The translations under genes and the position numbers were made by a program. From Zygnema cylindricum (taxonomy: Eukaryota > Streptophyta > Zygnematophyceae > Zygnematales > Zygnemataceae): a stretch of DNA of 27,500 bases. Below the pieces are notes generated by a model. It had not been told where the DNA came from, searched no databases, and saw only the letters and a list, made by a program, of their open reading frames with translations. This document shows, piece by piece, positions 9,113 through 20,513 of this stretch; position 1 is the first letter of the stretch; the number at the start of each line of letters is the position of its first letter. Location: NCBI GenBank assembly GCA_037447655.1, contig JBBHKE010000441.1, forward strand, positions 172,069 to 199,568, given 5' to 3'.

Positions 9113-10805
9113 GCCGCTATCAGAGTTGGTAAATTGTTAGCGTTAACAGTTTATTAAAATCTACTCTACCGAATTATGTTTTCCACGTGGCTCATTACGG
9201 GCGACTGTACTGAATATTTTTATTAACACTAATTTATGGTTTTGGGTAATAAAGTACTCATAGCAATGGGCAATGTAGTTTCCGTATTTCGAAACGTACC
9301 GTACGTATCGGAATGGAGAAAATTATGAAATGATTGATGAGCGATAACAGGGTTATCGCCTTGCAACCAATGCTGTACAAAATCTCTTGAATAATTATGC
9401 TTAGAAAGTTCACATTTTTTGAAATGCTCTTAGAAAATTAAATTACAGCTGCAATTGTAATACTTTAATCTCTTTACAATGGTACTCCTCCACCACTCTT
9501 TTATGAATGTTTTTGTTGTTGTTACAAATGTTTACTTTTTGTGAAGTTCTCTCTTTTGGTTTGCTGAATTCTGGAAGCAATCTCATAGGTAGACATAAGT
9601 CAAACAAATTGACCCATGGAATTTGCAGAGAACATTTATTTGCAAAAGTCAAATAAATGTTTTTTTCTCCTGATCTAAATTCCACTGCAAGTTTAGCATG
9701 TTTTATCATGGTTTTCATGGGTTTCAATTCACATTGAATGAGATAATGTAAGCTTTAGCGAAAATCAGTGGAGTGCTGAATTGTTTGAAGGATAAACCAA
9801 TAGGGAATTCTTTTCCTGTTGTAAAAGATGTTATGGCCTTTAAGGAGACTTTTGGAAATTTGTTTGGGGAGGAAGCTTCGGTATGCTTAAGATTATCGTG
9901 ATTATGTTTAATTCTGTTTGGATACCATAGTTAAAGGGGCTCAAAGGAGGTTCACAATGATCACTTGTAAGAAGAATGGTTTACTATAATTACTAATGGC
10001 CCACATATGGTTAAATACTGTCAAATGCAGTCAATCGTGTTTAAACGTTGTTCCATTGTTATTTTGTCTCAAGCTTTGTCAAATGATACCTAAGGATAGT
10101 CTGAACAACACAATGCTAAACCAATCTGATCATGTTATTGTATTGTGTTATTATTGATAATCCAATCATATTATTGTGCCACGATGACATTGCCACAGTC
10201 GTTTTTTTTTCAAACAGCAGAAGGTCGGAATTAGCTCAAACCTGTTATTCATATATATACATGCATATGTATATATTTATTTAGTCCTAATTTTTTCTCC
10301 ACAGTTCTCCCTTCTACTTCCTTGGCTCAACCTTTCTCTTTTTGTTCCATTTCTCTTATTGCAGAACATTCCTCTATAAACCAGAACTTATGCGCCCTTT
10401 TTTTTTTTTTTTTTGCTCCACGTTGGTTTCCTACATCGACAATTTTCGTCACGATATTAATGGCCTTTCTATGGGCTCGTCATTGATAACACCAATCTTA
10501 AGGGACTCCAAAAGGGGGTATATTTCAGTCTACGCAAATTGTAATCAAACAAGAAAATATACATAGTCAAAAACTTAGTATAAAATTTAATGTGAAAGGT
10601 TGAGAGTTTCCTTCAAATGGACTGTTTAAGCGAAAGGGCACATAAAACAGGACATGGTAGTGCAGGTGGCAACTGAGTTTAGTATTCCACATATTTTGTT
10701 GAAGTCGATCATATTTTGTTGAAAGGTGGATTTTGTCCCGTTTATTAGCCTTTAAGAAGGGAACCACATCAGGATTATCCAATAAAAAAGCGCCAGCTGG
10801 ACAAC
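9113..10805. other. Intergenic region upstream of GOS1
   Basis: Apart from the weak fragment at 9752-9880, no gene is recognised. A minus-strand 94-codon frame at 9443-9727 shows no known motif. The ~100 bp before 10806 presumably hold the GOS1 promoter and leader; no clear TATA box is visible. Confidence 0.4.
9752..9880 (+). CDS. Weak protein-like fragment, unrecognised
   Basis: The open stretch reads KDKPIGNSFPVVKDVMAFKE and TFGNLFGEEAS and is followed by a possible donor GTATGC at 9881. Composition looks like globular protein rather than intron, but it lacks an ATG and I know no family for it. It could be an exon of an unknown gene or a transposon relic. Confidence 0.2.
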
Positions 10806-10847
10806 ATGGCGCCTAAGGCAACATTATGGGACGGCCTTCGTCGCGAA
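10806..10847 (+). CDS. GOS1: GOS1 exon 1
   Basis: Fourteen codons from ATG to the donor GTGAGT (10848). Too short to recognise alone, but the join LRRE-ARKIES restores the conserved family sequence. Confidence 0.92.
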
Positions 10848-10931
10848 GTGAGTCAATTTTATCCTATTGTTGTTGCTCTTAGATGCCCGTGCACTCCTCT
10901 CTCTCTCTTTCTTCTCTCTCTCTCTTTGTGC

Positions 10932-10967
<36 letters not shown>

Positions 10968-12493
10968 GTCTCCCTCCCTTTCCTCTCTCTCTCACTCTCT
11001 CTCAATTGGGTGGTTTTTTGACAGGCTCGTAAAATAGAATCTGAATTGGATTCGAAACTTTCGGCCTACTCTCGTCTAGGAAGCTCTCACTCTCTTAATT
11101 TGGGAAACAAGGAACCAGATCCTGTAGAGGCGGATTTAAGAGCTGGTGAAATTGAATCACTTTTGGAACAATTAAAGGGTATAAATGGGTCTATGGGAGA
11201 ATGTGTCCAATCGAGTCCATCGGAATTATTGATGCATACGTTTGAGAGACATACAGATATTTTGCGGGAGTTAAGCCAGGTAAGATTTTAAACAAGTAAA
11301 ATAGCTGTTGTATGAAGAGAGGAGAAGCAAGATAGATGAAAAAGAAAGTGAAACTAAAAGCTCAAGTTGCCAAATGCTTAGGAATTTTCTGCACGATATA
11401 GTATCTTAACAAGAAAAAACTTTTAGAAACGGAACACATATAAATGCGTTGAAAGGAAACAGAAAGGAGAGAAGAAAACAAACTGTTGTGAAGGAACGGA
11501 TTTTTTTGTTTTATTTTTGGTTACAGGAATTTAATCGAACTCGAAAAACTGTAACGGCAAATATCCAACACGCTCTACTTCTCGGAGGTTCGGGCAGTAA
11601 AAGAAATTTAACAAATGAGGGGGAAACAGCGGGTCTTTTGAGAGAGAGAGGTCTCCTTCAAAGTACGATTGCTAAGGTAAAAAATAATCAATTTGGTGCT
11701 TTCGAGGCTTTTGGTGTTTTTTTCTTCAGTATTTTTTTTGTGATGTCTTTTAGTTTTGCGTTTTACCGTGTAAAATTTTATATGTTTTTAAAGGTCTTTT
11801 AAGGTTTTTTGTGATAATAGAGGTTTTTCGTTCTTTGTTGGAATCCTCCTCAACTCTAAAAAACTCTAAAGAACCTTATAAAACCAGAAAAAACCTTAAG
11901 AAGCCCGGAAAGAACTCTTTAAAACTCTGAACACTAAATCAACACTATTTTGGGTGACTTCAGGCGGATGACGTCATAGCTCAGGCTCATGCCACGTCAG
12001 CATCTCTTTTACAGCAACGAGGGATGTTCCATGACATTTTCGGGAAAGTTTCGGATCTTTCGCAGAAGCTTCCACTGGTGAGCTGTTTTTGTCTCTTTTT
12101 CTTTCTTTTTTCCTTCTCTTCTTTCTCTTTTTTCCCTCCCTTTCTTTCCCCCCCCTTTTCTTGGTGTTTTTTTGCTTCCTTTTCAAGGCAATTTCAGGAT
12201 ACTTGTGGAAAGGTCAATGAAGGACAAGCCAAACGGAAAACTCTGGGAGTTTATAAGTCTTACCGGAGATGTACCGGATGTAAATGTAGTCTTACCTTTC
12301 CATGTAAAAAACATACATTGAGGTTTGTGAAAATTAACTGTTATTGCTCCTTTCGTGGTTGTTCTGTGTTCAGGTCGGTAATGTCTTAAATATGATTCGA
12401 CGAAAAAAGTCTCGTGACACTATAATATTGTCAGGAACCACGGCAATTTGTACGGTGCTCCTAGTTATCTATTGGTTAAACAAGTCGTCGTAA
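10806..12493 (+). CDS. GOS1: Golgi SNAP receptor complex member 1 (GOS1/GOSR1, Qb-SNARE)
   Basis: Five exons, all introns phase 0: 10806-10847, 11025-11279, 11527-11676, 11964-12077 and 12374-12493, giving 226 residues (Arabidopsis GOS11 is about 223). The N-terminus MAPKATLWDGLRREARKIES matches the family helix. The SNARE motif spans roughly 140-197, with the probable zero-layer Gln-Arg at Q167-R168 in LLQQRGMF. A basic stretch RRKKSRD (196-202) precedes a single C-terminal membrane anchor (203-222), followed by NKSS and a stop. GOS1 is a tail-anchored Q-SNARE of the cis/medial Golgi acting in intra-Golgi and ER-Golgi fusion with syntaxin-5-type partners. The start lies in ACAACATGGCG, a good context. 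The gene is complete and appears functional. Confidence 0.95.
10894..11004. repeat. CT-dinucleotide tract in GOS1 intron 1
   Basis: A (CT)n microsatellite with interruptions that serves as an extended polypyrimidine tract before the exon 2 acceptor at 11024. Confidence 0.9.
11025..11279 (+). CDS. GOS1: GOS1 exon 2
   Basis: 85 codons between TTGACAG and GTAAGA. It encodes the N-terminal helical domain, including IESLLEQLKGIN and the family-typical HTFERHTDILRELSQ. Confidence 0.95.
11527..11676 (+). CDS. GOS1: GOS1 exon 3
   Basis: 50 codons between TTACAG and GTAAAA, from EFNRTRKT (family EF.RTR) to the linker before the SNARE motif (LLRERGLLQSTIAK). Confidence 0.95.
11964..12077 (+). CDS. 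GOS1: GOS1 exon 4 (SNARE motif core)
   Basis: 38 codons between TTCAG and GTGAGC. It carries the heptad core IAQAHATSASLLQQRGMF through KVSDLSQKLPL. It was recognised by splice borders and by similarity to ISQAQATL...QR of plant GOS11. Confidence 0.95.
12374..12493 (+). CDS. GOS1: GOS1 exon 5 (membrane anchor)
   Basis: 39 codons plus TAA after TTCAG. It encodes VGNVLNMIRRKKSRD and the anchor TIILSGTTAICTVLLVIYWL. Confidence 0.95.
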   Translation, partial: VGNVLNMIRRKKSRDTIILSGTTAICTVLLVIYWLNKSS

Positions 12494-12541
12494 AACTAGA
12501 AAAGTACGTCGTAAAACCAAAAAAGTACGTCGGAAAATGAG
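12481..12541. repeat. ~21-bp triplication across the GOS1 stop codon
   Basis: Three copies of AAGTACGTCGTAAAACYAAA follow one another; the first (AAGTCGTCGTAAAACTAGAA) contains the last three codons and the TAA stop. Confidence 0.8.
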
Positions 12542-13800
12542 GATTACGGACGTGTTTGTGACACATGTATGCGGGCTTATTTCGTCAAGTCTTAAGATCC
12601 GTTTGACATTTTGGAGTTTTGTTTTCAAATCCACACGAAGATAAAAATGTGACATATGGTATATGGCTCAATTTTTTGAGTCGAATATCCATTTGGCATT
12701 TTGGAGTGTTCAAATCCACAAGAAGACAAAAAACGATTATGTCTTCGTGACAAGTAGATGTCAACACTTTGACAAAAGAGGCGAGATTTTGATTATTGAA
12801 CAAACTTGGTCCATAATTTGGTTTTCTTTGGGAGTTCCATAGACAAAAGTTAAAAGGAACTTCAAGTTTTACTTTTTATCTCAAATTTTCTATTTGAAAT
12901 TGACACATTTCTCGGTAATTCCTCGAAAGACTCGATATTGAGAATTGCCTCTTCAATAGTATGAGCCGAAGGTGGTTTTTTGGGGGGCATTTAAGGACAT
13001 CACGTTTTTATATTGGTTATTTGTTAAAATAAGGACAAATATAGATAGTTGTTAATGTATCTTACGGTAGATATGGAAAGCCTTAAAGGCAAAGGATGTT
13101 GTTTAGAGTTTAACGTTTTTTAGAGTTTAACATTTTTTAGAGTTTAACATTTTTAGAGTTTGACATTTTAGAGTTTGAAAGTTTTCTTACACTATTTGAA
13201 GTTGATTAATTGTAACTTTCCAATACAACTTTCGAATTTTAAAGTGTATGGTGTATGGAGTTTGTGGTGTAAATGAAATTCATGTTTTATGATTCATGGT
13301 TTTGGATTGAAAATTCTTTGCAAATGATATTACAGAGATGAAGAGATAGCTGACTCATATTACTCTTTTAGGGCTTTTTACGATTTTTAGGGTTTCATGA
13401 CAGTCTTTCTCCATAAAAACGTTTTTACAATAGTTTTTTGTCTAGGAAGAGAGAAAATGGCTATGGGATATCGGTAGGTATATATAGTAAAAGATTTTCA
13501 GCAAGTGACACCAATAAAAAACAAACTTGGGAATATCTTATGATTCTCTTTATTATCTTTTGATTCTCTTTATTATCTTTGTCACTTATATTAATGTCAT
13601 CATTATTGTCACTTGTGAAATTTCAATGAAATTCACTTACGAAATCTTATTGTTCATTAAAAAACAAATCTGGATTATGGAGATTTGTCATAGTTTGAAA
13701 GAGACGAACAAACAATTAAACGTATTCATAAATAACCCTATATTTCCAGTTCCTACATTCTCAATGCATTCCAAATTACATATTTATATAAATTCTATAT
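12494..13800. other. Intergenic region after GOS1
   Basis: No gene recognised. Short arrays are the only structure: four TTTTAGAGTTTAACA units at 13108-13175, and a 21-bp duplication (TGATTCTCTTTATTATCTTT) at 13540-13580. Confidence 0.5.
12598..12745. repeat. Diverged ~75-bp direct duplication downstream of GOS1
   Basis: Copies at ~12598-12650 and ~12690-12735 share TTTGRCATTTTGGAGT, TTCAAATCCACA and GAAGAYAAAAA. Possibly in the GOS1 3' region. Confidence 0.7.
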
Positions 13801-14092
13801 CATGTACCTCCGGATCTGGCCTATTTCGTCTTTTCCTCCTACATTTTTGTCTTTTCCTCCTACATTACGCGACAGAACATCCTCCCGGTAACCATGTACC
13901 TCCGGATCTGGCCTATTTCGTCTTTTCCTCCTACATTTTCGTCTTTTCCTCCTACATTACGCGACAGAACATCCTCCCGGTAACCATGTACCTCCGGATC
14001 TGGCCTATTTCGTCTTTCCCTCCTACATTTTCGTCTTTTCCTCCTACATTACGCGACAGAACATCCTCCCGGTAACCATGTACCTCCGGATC
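13801..14092. repeat. 92-bp tandem repeat (3 copies plus partial)
   Basis: CATGTACCTCCGGATCT starts at 13801, 13893, 13985 and 14077, an exact 92-bp period with near-perfect units. Each unit contains a nested duplication of CGTCTTTTCCTCCTACATT. Reading frames through it are incidental. The last unit runs into CTGCGGCCGCTG. Confidence 0.95.
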
Positions 14093-14106
14093 TAGCCTGC
14101 GGCCGC

Positions 14107-15302
14107 TGTCAACAGCACGCACATTGGCGAAACCACAGGTGTGACCCCCCTATGTCATCATCCTGCAAAAGTTTAACAATACAAAACAATATGTCCAAAA
14201 CTTTTGATGTGATTATTGGTGCTAAACGTGTTGGACTAAGTGATATGCTCAGCTCAAGTCACTGGTTAGTACTTTATTGTCAGCACAAAGCTTGCTAAAA
14301 ACTAAAAATTTTGGTGACAAGATGCCATTGTCATTCTTGAGATCCTGGGATTATGTTCTTGCTGATTTTTGGAAGGACGTTGGGATCCTTTTGAGGCTGA
14401 CTCTGTCAACATCCAATGTTAATCGCTGTAAAAGCAGAGTGTACCAAAGCAGCCAACAAAACTAATGCTCAATGAACAATTGTTTCAAAGTTTATGAAAC
14501 TTTACAATAACAAAGTTCAATCAGTAAAATTAACTATTTGAAGAGTTTTAGTCTATTCTTCCAGATCAACTGACTATTCACCACAATTCAAATTAAGGAA
14601 CACAAAGCTGGCATATTTTGCCCTTTTGTGTTGCAATTATCAGGGTATATGATCTGGTCAAATTTCGAAAGTTGATTGTGATTCTCATTTTCTAGTAATT
14701 TGATGTGAAACACTATTTTTTCTTAAAAGCGTACGTGAAACATATGTTTTCGCATGCTGAAGAATGCTACATGAAAGCTAACATTGATTGTGAGAGTATA
14801 CAATTTAAACTCCAAACAAAAATGACATGTTTGGTTACAATATTATTACTATTAGCAGCTACATCAAGCTACCTCAACATCATAATCACGAGTTCTTTTG
14901 ACAAGTTGACAGTTCAAACATAATGATGATTCTACTACTTGTGTCTAATTTTGAGCCTCGTATATTTCACTTTCAACCTACTTTTGCAATTTTACATTCC
15001 CGTACAAGTTAAGTGAATTGAAAACGGGCTGTGTACACAACCGGACGAACTAACTTACACAGTCAAGCACTTGACATTCATCACAGAGTTTGATAGTTTC
15101 TCAGTTGCATAATATCTATATATTCCTGAATGTAAAACAATTAAATAAATCAAAATGCAGACCTTTGTCACTTTAGTCAAAACTTTCAAACCTGATGACA
15201 GTTAAAAGAGTACCGACTGTACTTCAGCTTTCTTGCATTAATGTACAACTCATACATAGATCATAAGAAAACCAGGAGCTGTGTCTGGAAACGGAAAAGG
15301 TC
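14107..15302. other. Intergenic region between GOS1 and GMD 3' ends
   Basis: Free of the low-complexity arrays common elsewhere; no gene recognised. The last ~100 bp before 15303 probably hold the GMD 3' untranslated region on the minus strand. Confidence 0.4.
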
Positions 15303-15635
15303 TCAGGGCTGGGCATGGCTATCAATATATCCAGCATCCACAAGAGTTTTCTCCTTCTTTGCTTTCTCGAGATCGGCATCCACCATCATCGCCACAAGTT
15401 GCTTGAAGGCAACCTTTGGTTTCCATCTTAGCGCAGCTCTTGCTTTGGCAGAGCTGCCTCGAAGGTTATCAACTTCTGATGGTCTGAAATAGCGAGGATC
15501 AACCTCGACATGGTCTTGCCAGTTGAGGCCCACATGTCCAAAAGCCTCAACTAGAAACTCCTCTACAGTATGAGAATCTTCGGTGGCAAGAACGTAATCG
15601 TCTGGTTTATCCTGCTGGAGCATCAGCCACATTCC
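15303..15635 (-). CDS. GMD: GMD exon 2
   Basis: 110 codons plus TGA. It opens [20 protein letters not shown] and includes [13 protein letters not shown], the substrate-domain end typical of GMD. Confidence 0.95.
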   Translation of the reverse strand, partial: GMWLMLQQDKPDDYVLATEDSHTVEEFLVEAFGHVGLNWQDHVEVDPRYFRPSEVDNLRGSSAKARAALRWKPKVAFKQLVAMMVDADLEKAKKEKTLVDAGYIDSHAQP

Positions 15636-16921
15636 CTGCAACACCAAAACAATTACAAAGAGTTTTAAGTACTAAGCAGAAGTCAACGAAAAAGTCATAA
15701 AAGTGCAAAAAAAACAAAAAACGATCAATTCCTCAGAGTTCATAAGTAAGATCCATGAGCCCAAAGTAGAACAGCTACAGAGTCTCCAAAGAATTGATAA
15801 CCACAGCCATAAACATGTTTAGCCACCAGATGCGAAAAAAAGAAACAAGGCACTCTTGTAACTAAAAATCCCCTTCCAAAATAAAATAAGAAACCATAAT
15901 TTTTTACTTGTTATGGCTAAACTTGTGAATCATAACTGTGCCGCACTCATAACATTTCCCTGGTTGTCAAAAAATGGCAAACAACAAGATAAAAAATGGC
16001 AAAAGCAAGGAAATGGAAAAAACATTCAAAGAAAAAAGTTTATGGAAATGTAAATGTGGCATGTGATTATGCAACACAGATAGACATTACTAACATCCGG
16101 GCTTTCCATTTTTACATCATCTAAAATAAAGCGATGTGAAAAGACATGCACAATTTTAGGAGTGCCAGAGGGCATAAAGAAAATGAGAGAAAAAAAAATA
16201 ATACCTCAACATAATCTCCAGCAAAGCCCCAATCTCTTGATGCCTTCAGGTTTCCAAGAAACACCTTGTGTTGCAAACCGACTTTGATCCTTCCAACTGC
16301 ACGAGTAATCTTTCTTGTAACAAAGTTCTCACCACGTCTTGGTGACTCATGGTTGAAAAGAATACCATTACAGGCAAATAATCCGTACGCTTCTCGGTAG
16401 TTGACTGTATACCAATGAGCAGCTACCTTTCCAACAGCGTAAGGCGATCGAGGATGAAAAACTGTATTCTCGTCTTGTGGAGGAGGTGTTGAACCGAACA
16501 TCTCAGATGATCCTGCTTGATAATATTTGACAGTTCTTCCAGTAGTCACAATGTGAGTCCGTACAGCTTCTAGCAGACGAAGAGCGCCAGTTCCAACCAC
16601 ATCAGCTGTATATTCAGGATTTTCAAAGGAAACACCGACATGTGATTGAGCTCCAAGATTGTAGACTTCATCTGGTTCAATATTATCAATCCATTTACGA
16701 AGTGCAGTCGCGTCTTGCAAGTCTCCATAATGAAGCTTCATTTTGGCAGTCGACACGTGTGGATCGATATAAATGTGATCGAGTCTTTGAGTATTAAAGT
16801 TGGAAGAGCGACGGATGATGCCATGGACTTCGTAGCCTTTGGAAAGAAGCAGCTCAGTAAGATAGGAGCCATCCTGTCCAGTAACTCCGCTGATAAGCGC
16901 ACGTTTTGGAGGGGCAGCCAT
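15303..16921 (-). CDS. GMD: GDP-mannose 4,6-dehydratase
   Basis: Two exons, 16205-16921 and 15303-15635, join at DYVE/GMWLM (phase 0, GTATTA..TTGCAG) to give 349 residues. It converts GDP-D-mannose to GDP-4-keto-6-deoxy-D-mannose, the first step to GDP-L-fucose for cell-wall polysaccharides and glycoproteins, in the cytosol. This is a short-chain dehydrogenase/reductase: NADP-binding GVTGQDG at 12-18, GSSEMFG at 137-143 with the catalytic Ser/Glu, and YxxxK at Y161-K165. [14 protein letters not shown] (195-208) is highly conserved. The end [12 protein letters not shown] resembles land-plant GMD. The start MAAPPKR was chosen because family similarity begins just after it; an in-frame ATG 17 codons upstream (16970-16972) is possible. 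[13 protein letters not shown] carries Gly at two positions that are Ala in the Arabidopsis enzyme. Confidence 0.97.
15636..16204 (-). other. GMD: GMD intron
   Basis: 569 bp, T-rich on the sense strand, without a tandem array. Ends TTGTTTTGGTGTTGCAG. Confidence 0.85.
16205..16921 (-). CDS. GMD: GMD exon 1
   Basis: 239 codons holding the whole Rossmann domain and both catalytic motifs. The exon ends at GAG before GTATTA (16203-16204). Confidence 0.95.
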
Positions 16922-18036
<1,115 letters not shown>

Positions 18037-18695
18037 GTTTGGAATTTTCGGAATCTTTAAAGGTAATAAGTTTTCAAATCTTGCTCCACTCTTAGTCAAA
18101 AGAAACCAATACGTTCAGATTTCATAAATCCTTTGAAATAGGCTTTTCTATATCTCTCTCTCTCTCGCTCTCTACCATTCCTCTCCCTCTCTCTTTCCCC
18201 TTTCCAAGAAAAAAAAGAGGAGGGATGGTGTGGTTAGCGTCACGATATCATTTTTATCATTGAAACATAAAGCTTGGTAAGGAAGGAGTTTTTGGAAAAA
18301 CCTATGAGATTTTTTTAAAATAAGCCTCACTATTTGTGCTTTGAACATTCCAATTTTTGAAAAGCATACCACATTTCACCAAAAAAGACAAGATAATTCA
18401 TTTTCCTTCATATAATCATACAAAATAAAAAAAGATTTCAAATTCGTTGAAATGATGGAAAAACGCAAACCATCCTTTTGTACGCTTTTTTTTTTCATGA
18501 AATCCAAAATGATAGCGATGCCATTTTCTTCGCAACGTTTATTTTTCGTCCATCAGAAAGCCTCAAAGATTTTTTGTTTCCATGCAACATTTTTAGGAAA
18601 TATATGCCGTATCAAAGTCATTTATTTTGAGGGGGCAATTTTTATGATCTCGCAACGGCAATCCTTTTTTTGAACCCAGCCGCATGACTGTTGTC

Positions 18696-19376
18696 AAATT
18701 AATTATCATAAGTGTATACAAGTGAGATGTAAGTGTAGGTTAGTGTAGTTATAAGTGTAGTGATAAGTCTCTGTTCAATTATAGTGATAATTGTATCTAC
18801 AAGTGTAGTTACAAGTGTAGTTACAAGTGTAGGCATAAGTGTAGTTCTAGTTGTAGTTGTAAGTGTAGTTATATGCTTAGTTATAGGCGTACTTATAACT
18901 GTAGTTATAAGTTTAAGTCTAAGTGTAGTCTGTTCGTGTAGTTATTAGTGTAGTTTTTAGTGTAGTCTGTTAGTGTAGCTAGTGTAATTATAAGTGTAGT
19001 TTAAGTGTAGTTATAAGAGTAGTTATAAGTGGATTTCTTAGTGTACTTATAAGTATAGTTATGATAAATAAGTGTAGTCATAAGTACAGTAACAAGTGTA
19101 CTTATAAGTATAGCTGTAATTCTAGTCATAAATCTTGTTATAATTGTAGTTATACGTGTAGTTATAGCTGTATGTGTATGTGTGTAACTATAAATGTAGT
19201 TATAAGTGTAATTGAAAAGTGTAGGTGTAGGTTTAGGTGTATGTAGTTGTAGGTATAGTTGTAGTTGTAGTTAAATGTGTATGTGTGTAGCTATAAGTGG
19301 TAGTTTCAATTCTAGTTATAAGTGTAGTTATATGTGTAGTTATTAGTGTAGGTATAAGTCTAGTTTTTAGTTTAGA
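18696..19376. repeat. Degenerate 12-bp array, TTATAAGTGTAG type
   Basis: About 50 imperfect copies of (A/T)GTTATAAGTGTA spread over ~680 bp upstream of PPME1. Substitutions are scattered, suggesting an old array. Confidence 0.93.
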
Positions 19377-20286
19377 CAGGCCTGATTATGTTAAAATCAC
19401 CCAGAACTAGACAAGTAAATTTTCCCTGTCTTACCAGAGACTACAAAGTTTGAGTTTATAGCGTGAATTGAAAACGAGCATGTTAATTTTGCATGATGGA
19501 CTCTCATTCAAAGAGAAACATTATTAAATTATGTGCATTTAGTGTCTCCTGGAAACATGTTCACTATCACAATGACTTGCAATTATTCGCTCCTCTGTTT
19601 CTTCCTTACCCCGGGACATCAATTTATGTTATTTAACATTGATTGATTTTGCAAACTTGTGTCTATGTCGACCAACTTGTAACAAAAGTGTTTATTCTAA
19701 TGAAACCTTAAGACTAGTGATTCTCTCAATCTAGAAGCTTTGATTTTTTCTAGTATATCGGAAGCTGGCTCTAAATTTTTGTTTATCATCATAAGGATAT
19801 TGCTTGTAGTAAAGACAAGAAAATGGTTGACTCCCTAGATTTTTGAAAATTAGAACAAATATTCTTGACTCGCACACTCTTTCCTTGTCGATTTTAAAAC
19901 CGACAATGTATTTTGAGTATCTTATTTTTGTTCCGATAAACTTATATTTGACGTTATTGTAGCAGTCTGTCCATCTATTTGTGTGTTTCAGTCATTTTTC
20001 GTTGTTTGATTATGTGAATATTCTTCAAGTTTGTATGTGGTTTATAATTATGTGCATCTGCAAAGTTTCCCGCTGAATTAAACCTAACTTTTGATCTGAT
20101 GCAACACTGCTCTTCTCCTCCGATTTTCTTCTCAGGAAAAAAATGCGTTGGGGTTCAGATTTTTCCCAAGAGTCAATCCATTAAATAAGTTTTTCTTATT
20201 CTTCCAAAGGGAAAAAGCAAACCAACAAGCAAACGGAAAAAAACGAAGAAAATAAACGAATAAGAACACAAAAAAAAAAAAAAACG
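19377..20286. other. PPME1: Region upstream of PPME1
   Basis: No gene recognised. The last ~100 bp are A-rich and end in A15CGATGAGC, probably the leader of PPME1. Confidence 0.4.
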
Positions 20287-20513
20287 ATGAGCTCGAAGGT
20301 TCCAGCAATTATTCCTCCTCATGTCACGGAGGAATATTCCACGGAAGCTTCTCCGCACCTTCCTGGTATGAGTCACTCAACTTCCACAAGTTCCATTATC
20401 GCCATTCCCGAGGATGAAAGGTTGGAGGAGGAGGAGGAAGATGTGGATTCCTTTGACCAATCAACAGAGGGGCACGGGTTACCACCTCCAATCCCTTCGA
20501 GATTTACATCAGG
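20287..20513 (+). CDS. PPME1: PPME1 exon 1
   Basis: 75 codons plus two bases. The ATG was chosen because it is the only in-frame start before the acidic stretch. The donor is GTGAGA at 20514. Confidence 0.85.

Noticed and set aside
10405-10530. Frame reading INGLSMGSSLITPIL, similar to Penelope-type reverse transcriptase motif (GxxMGSPLSP)
   Set aside because: Only one short motif matches, with no neighbouring reverse transcriptase motifs or endonuclease.
13527-14075. 182-codon open frame on the plus strand
   Set aside because: Mostly created by the 92-bp tandem repeat and AT-rich flanks; no conserved motif.
14098-14106. GCGGCCGC as a cloning-linker or vector junction
   Set aside because: No vector sequence is recognisable beside it; one 8-bp site can occur naturally.
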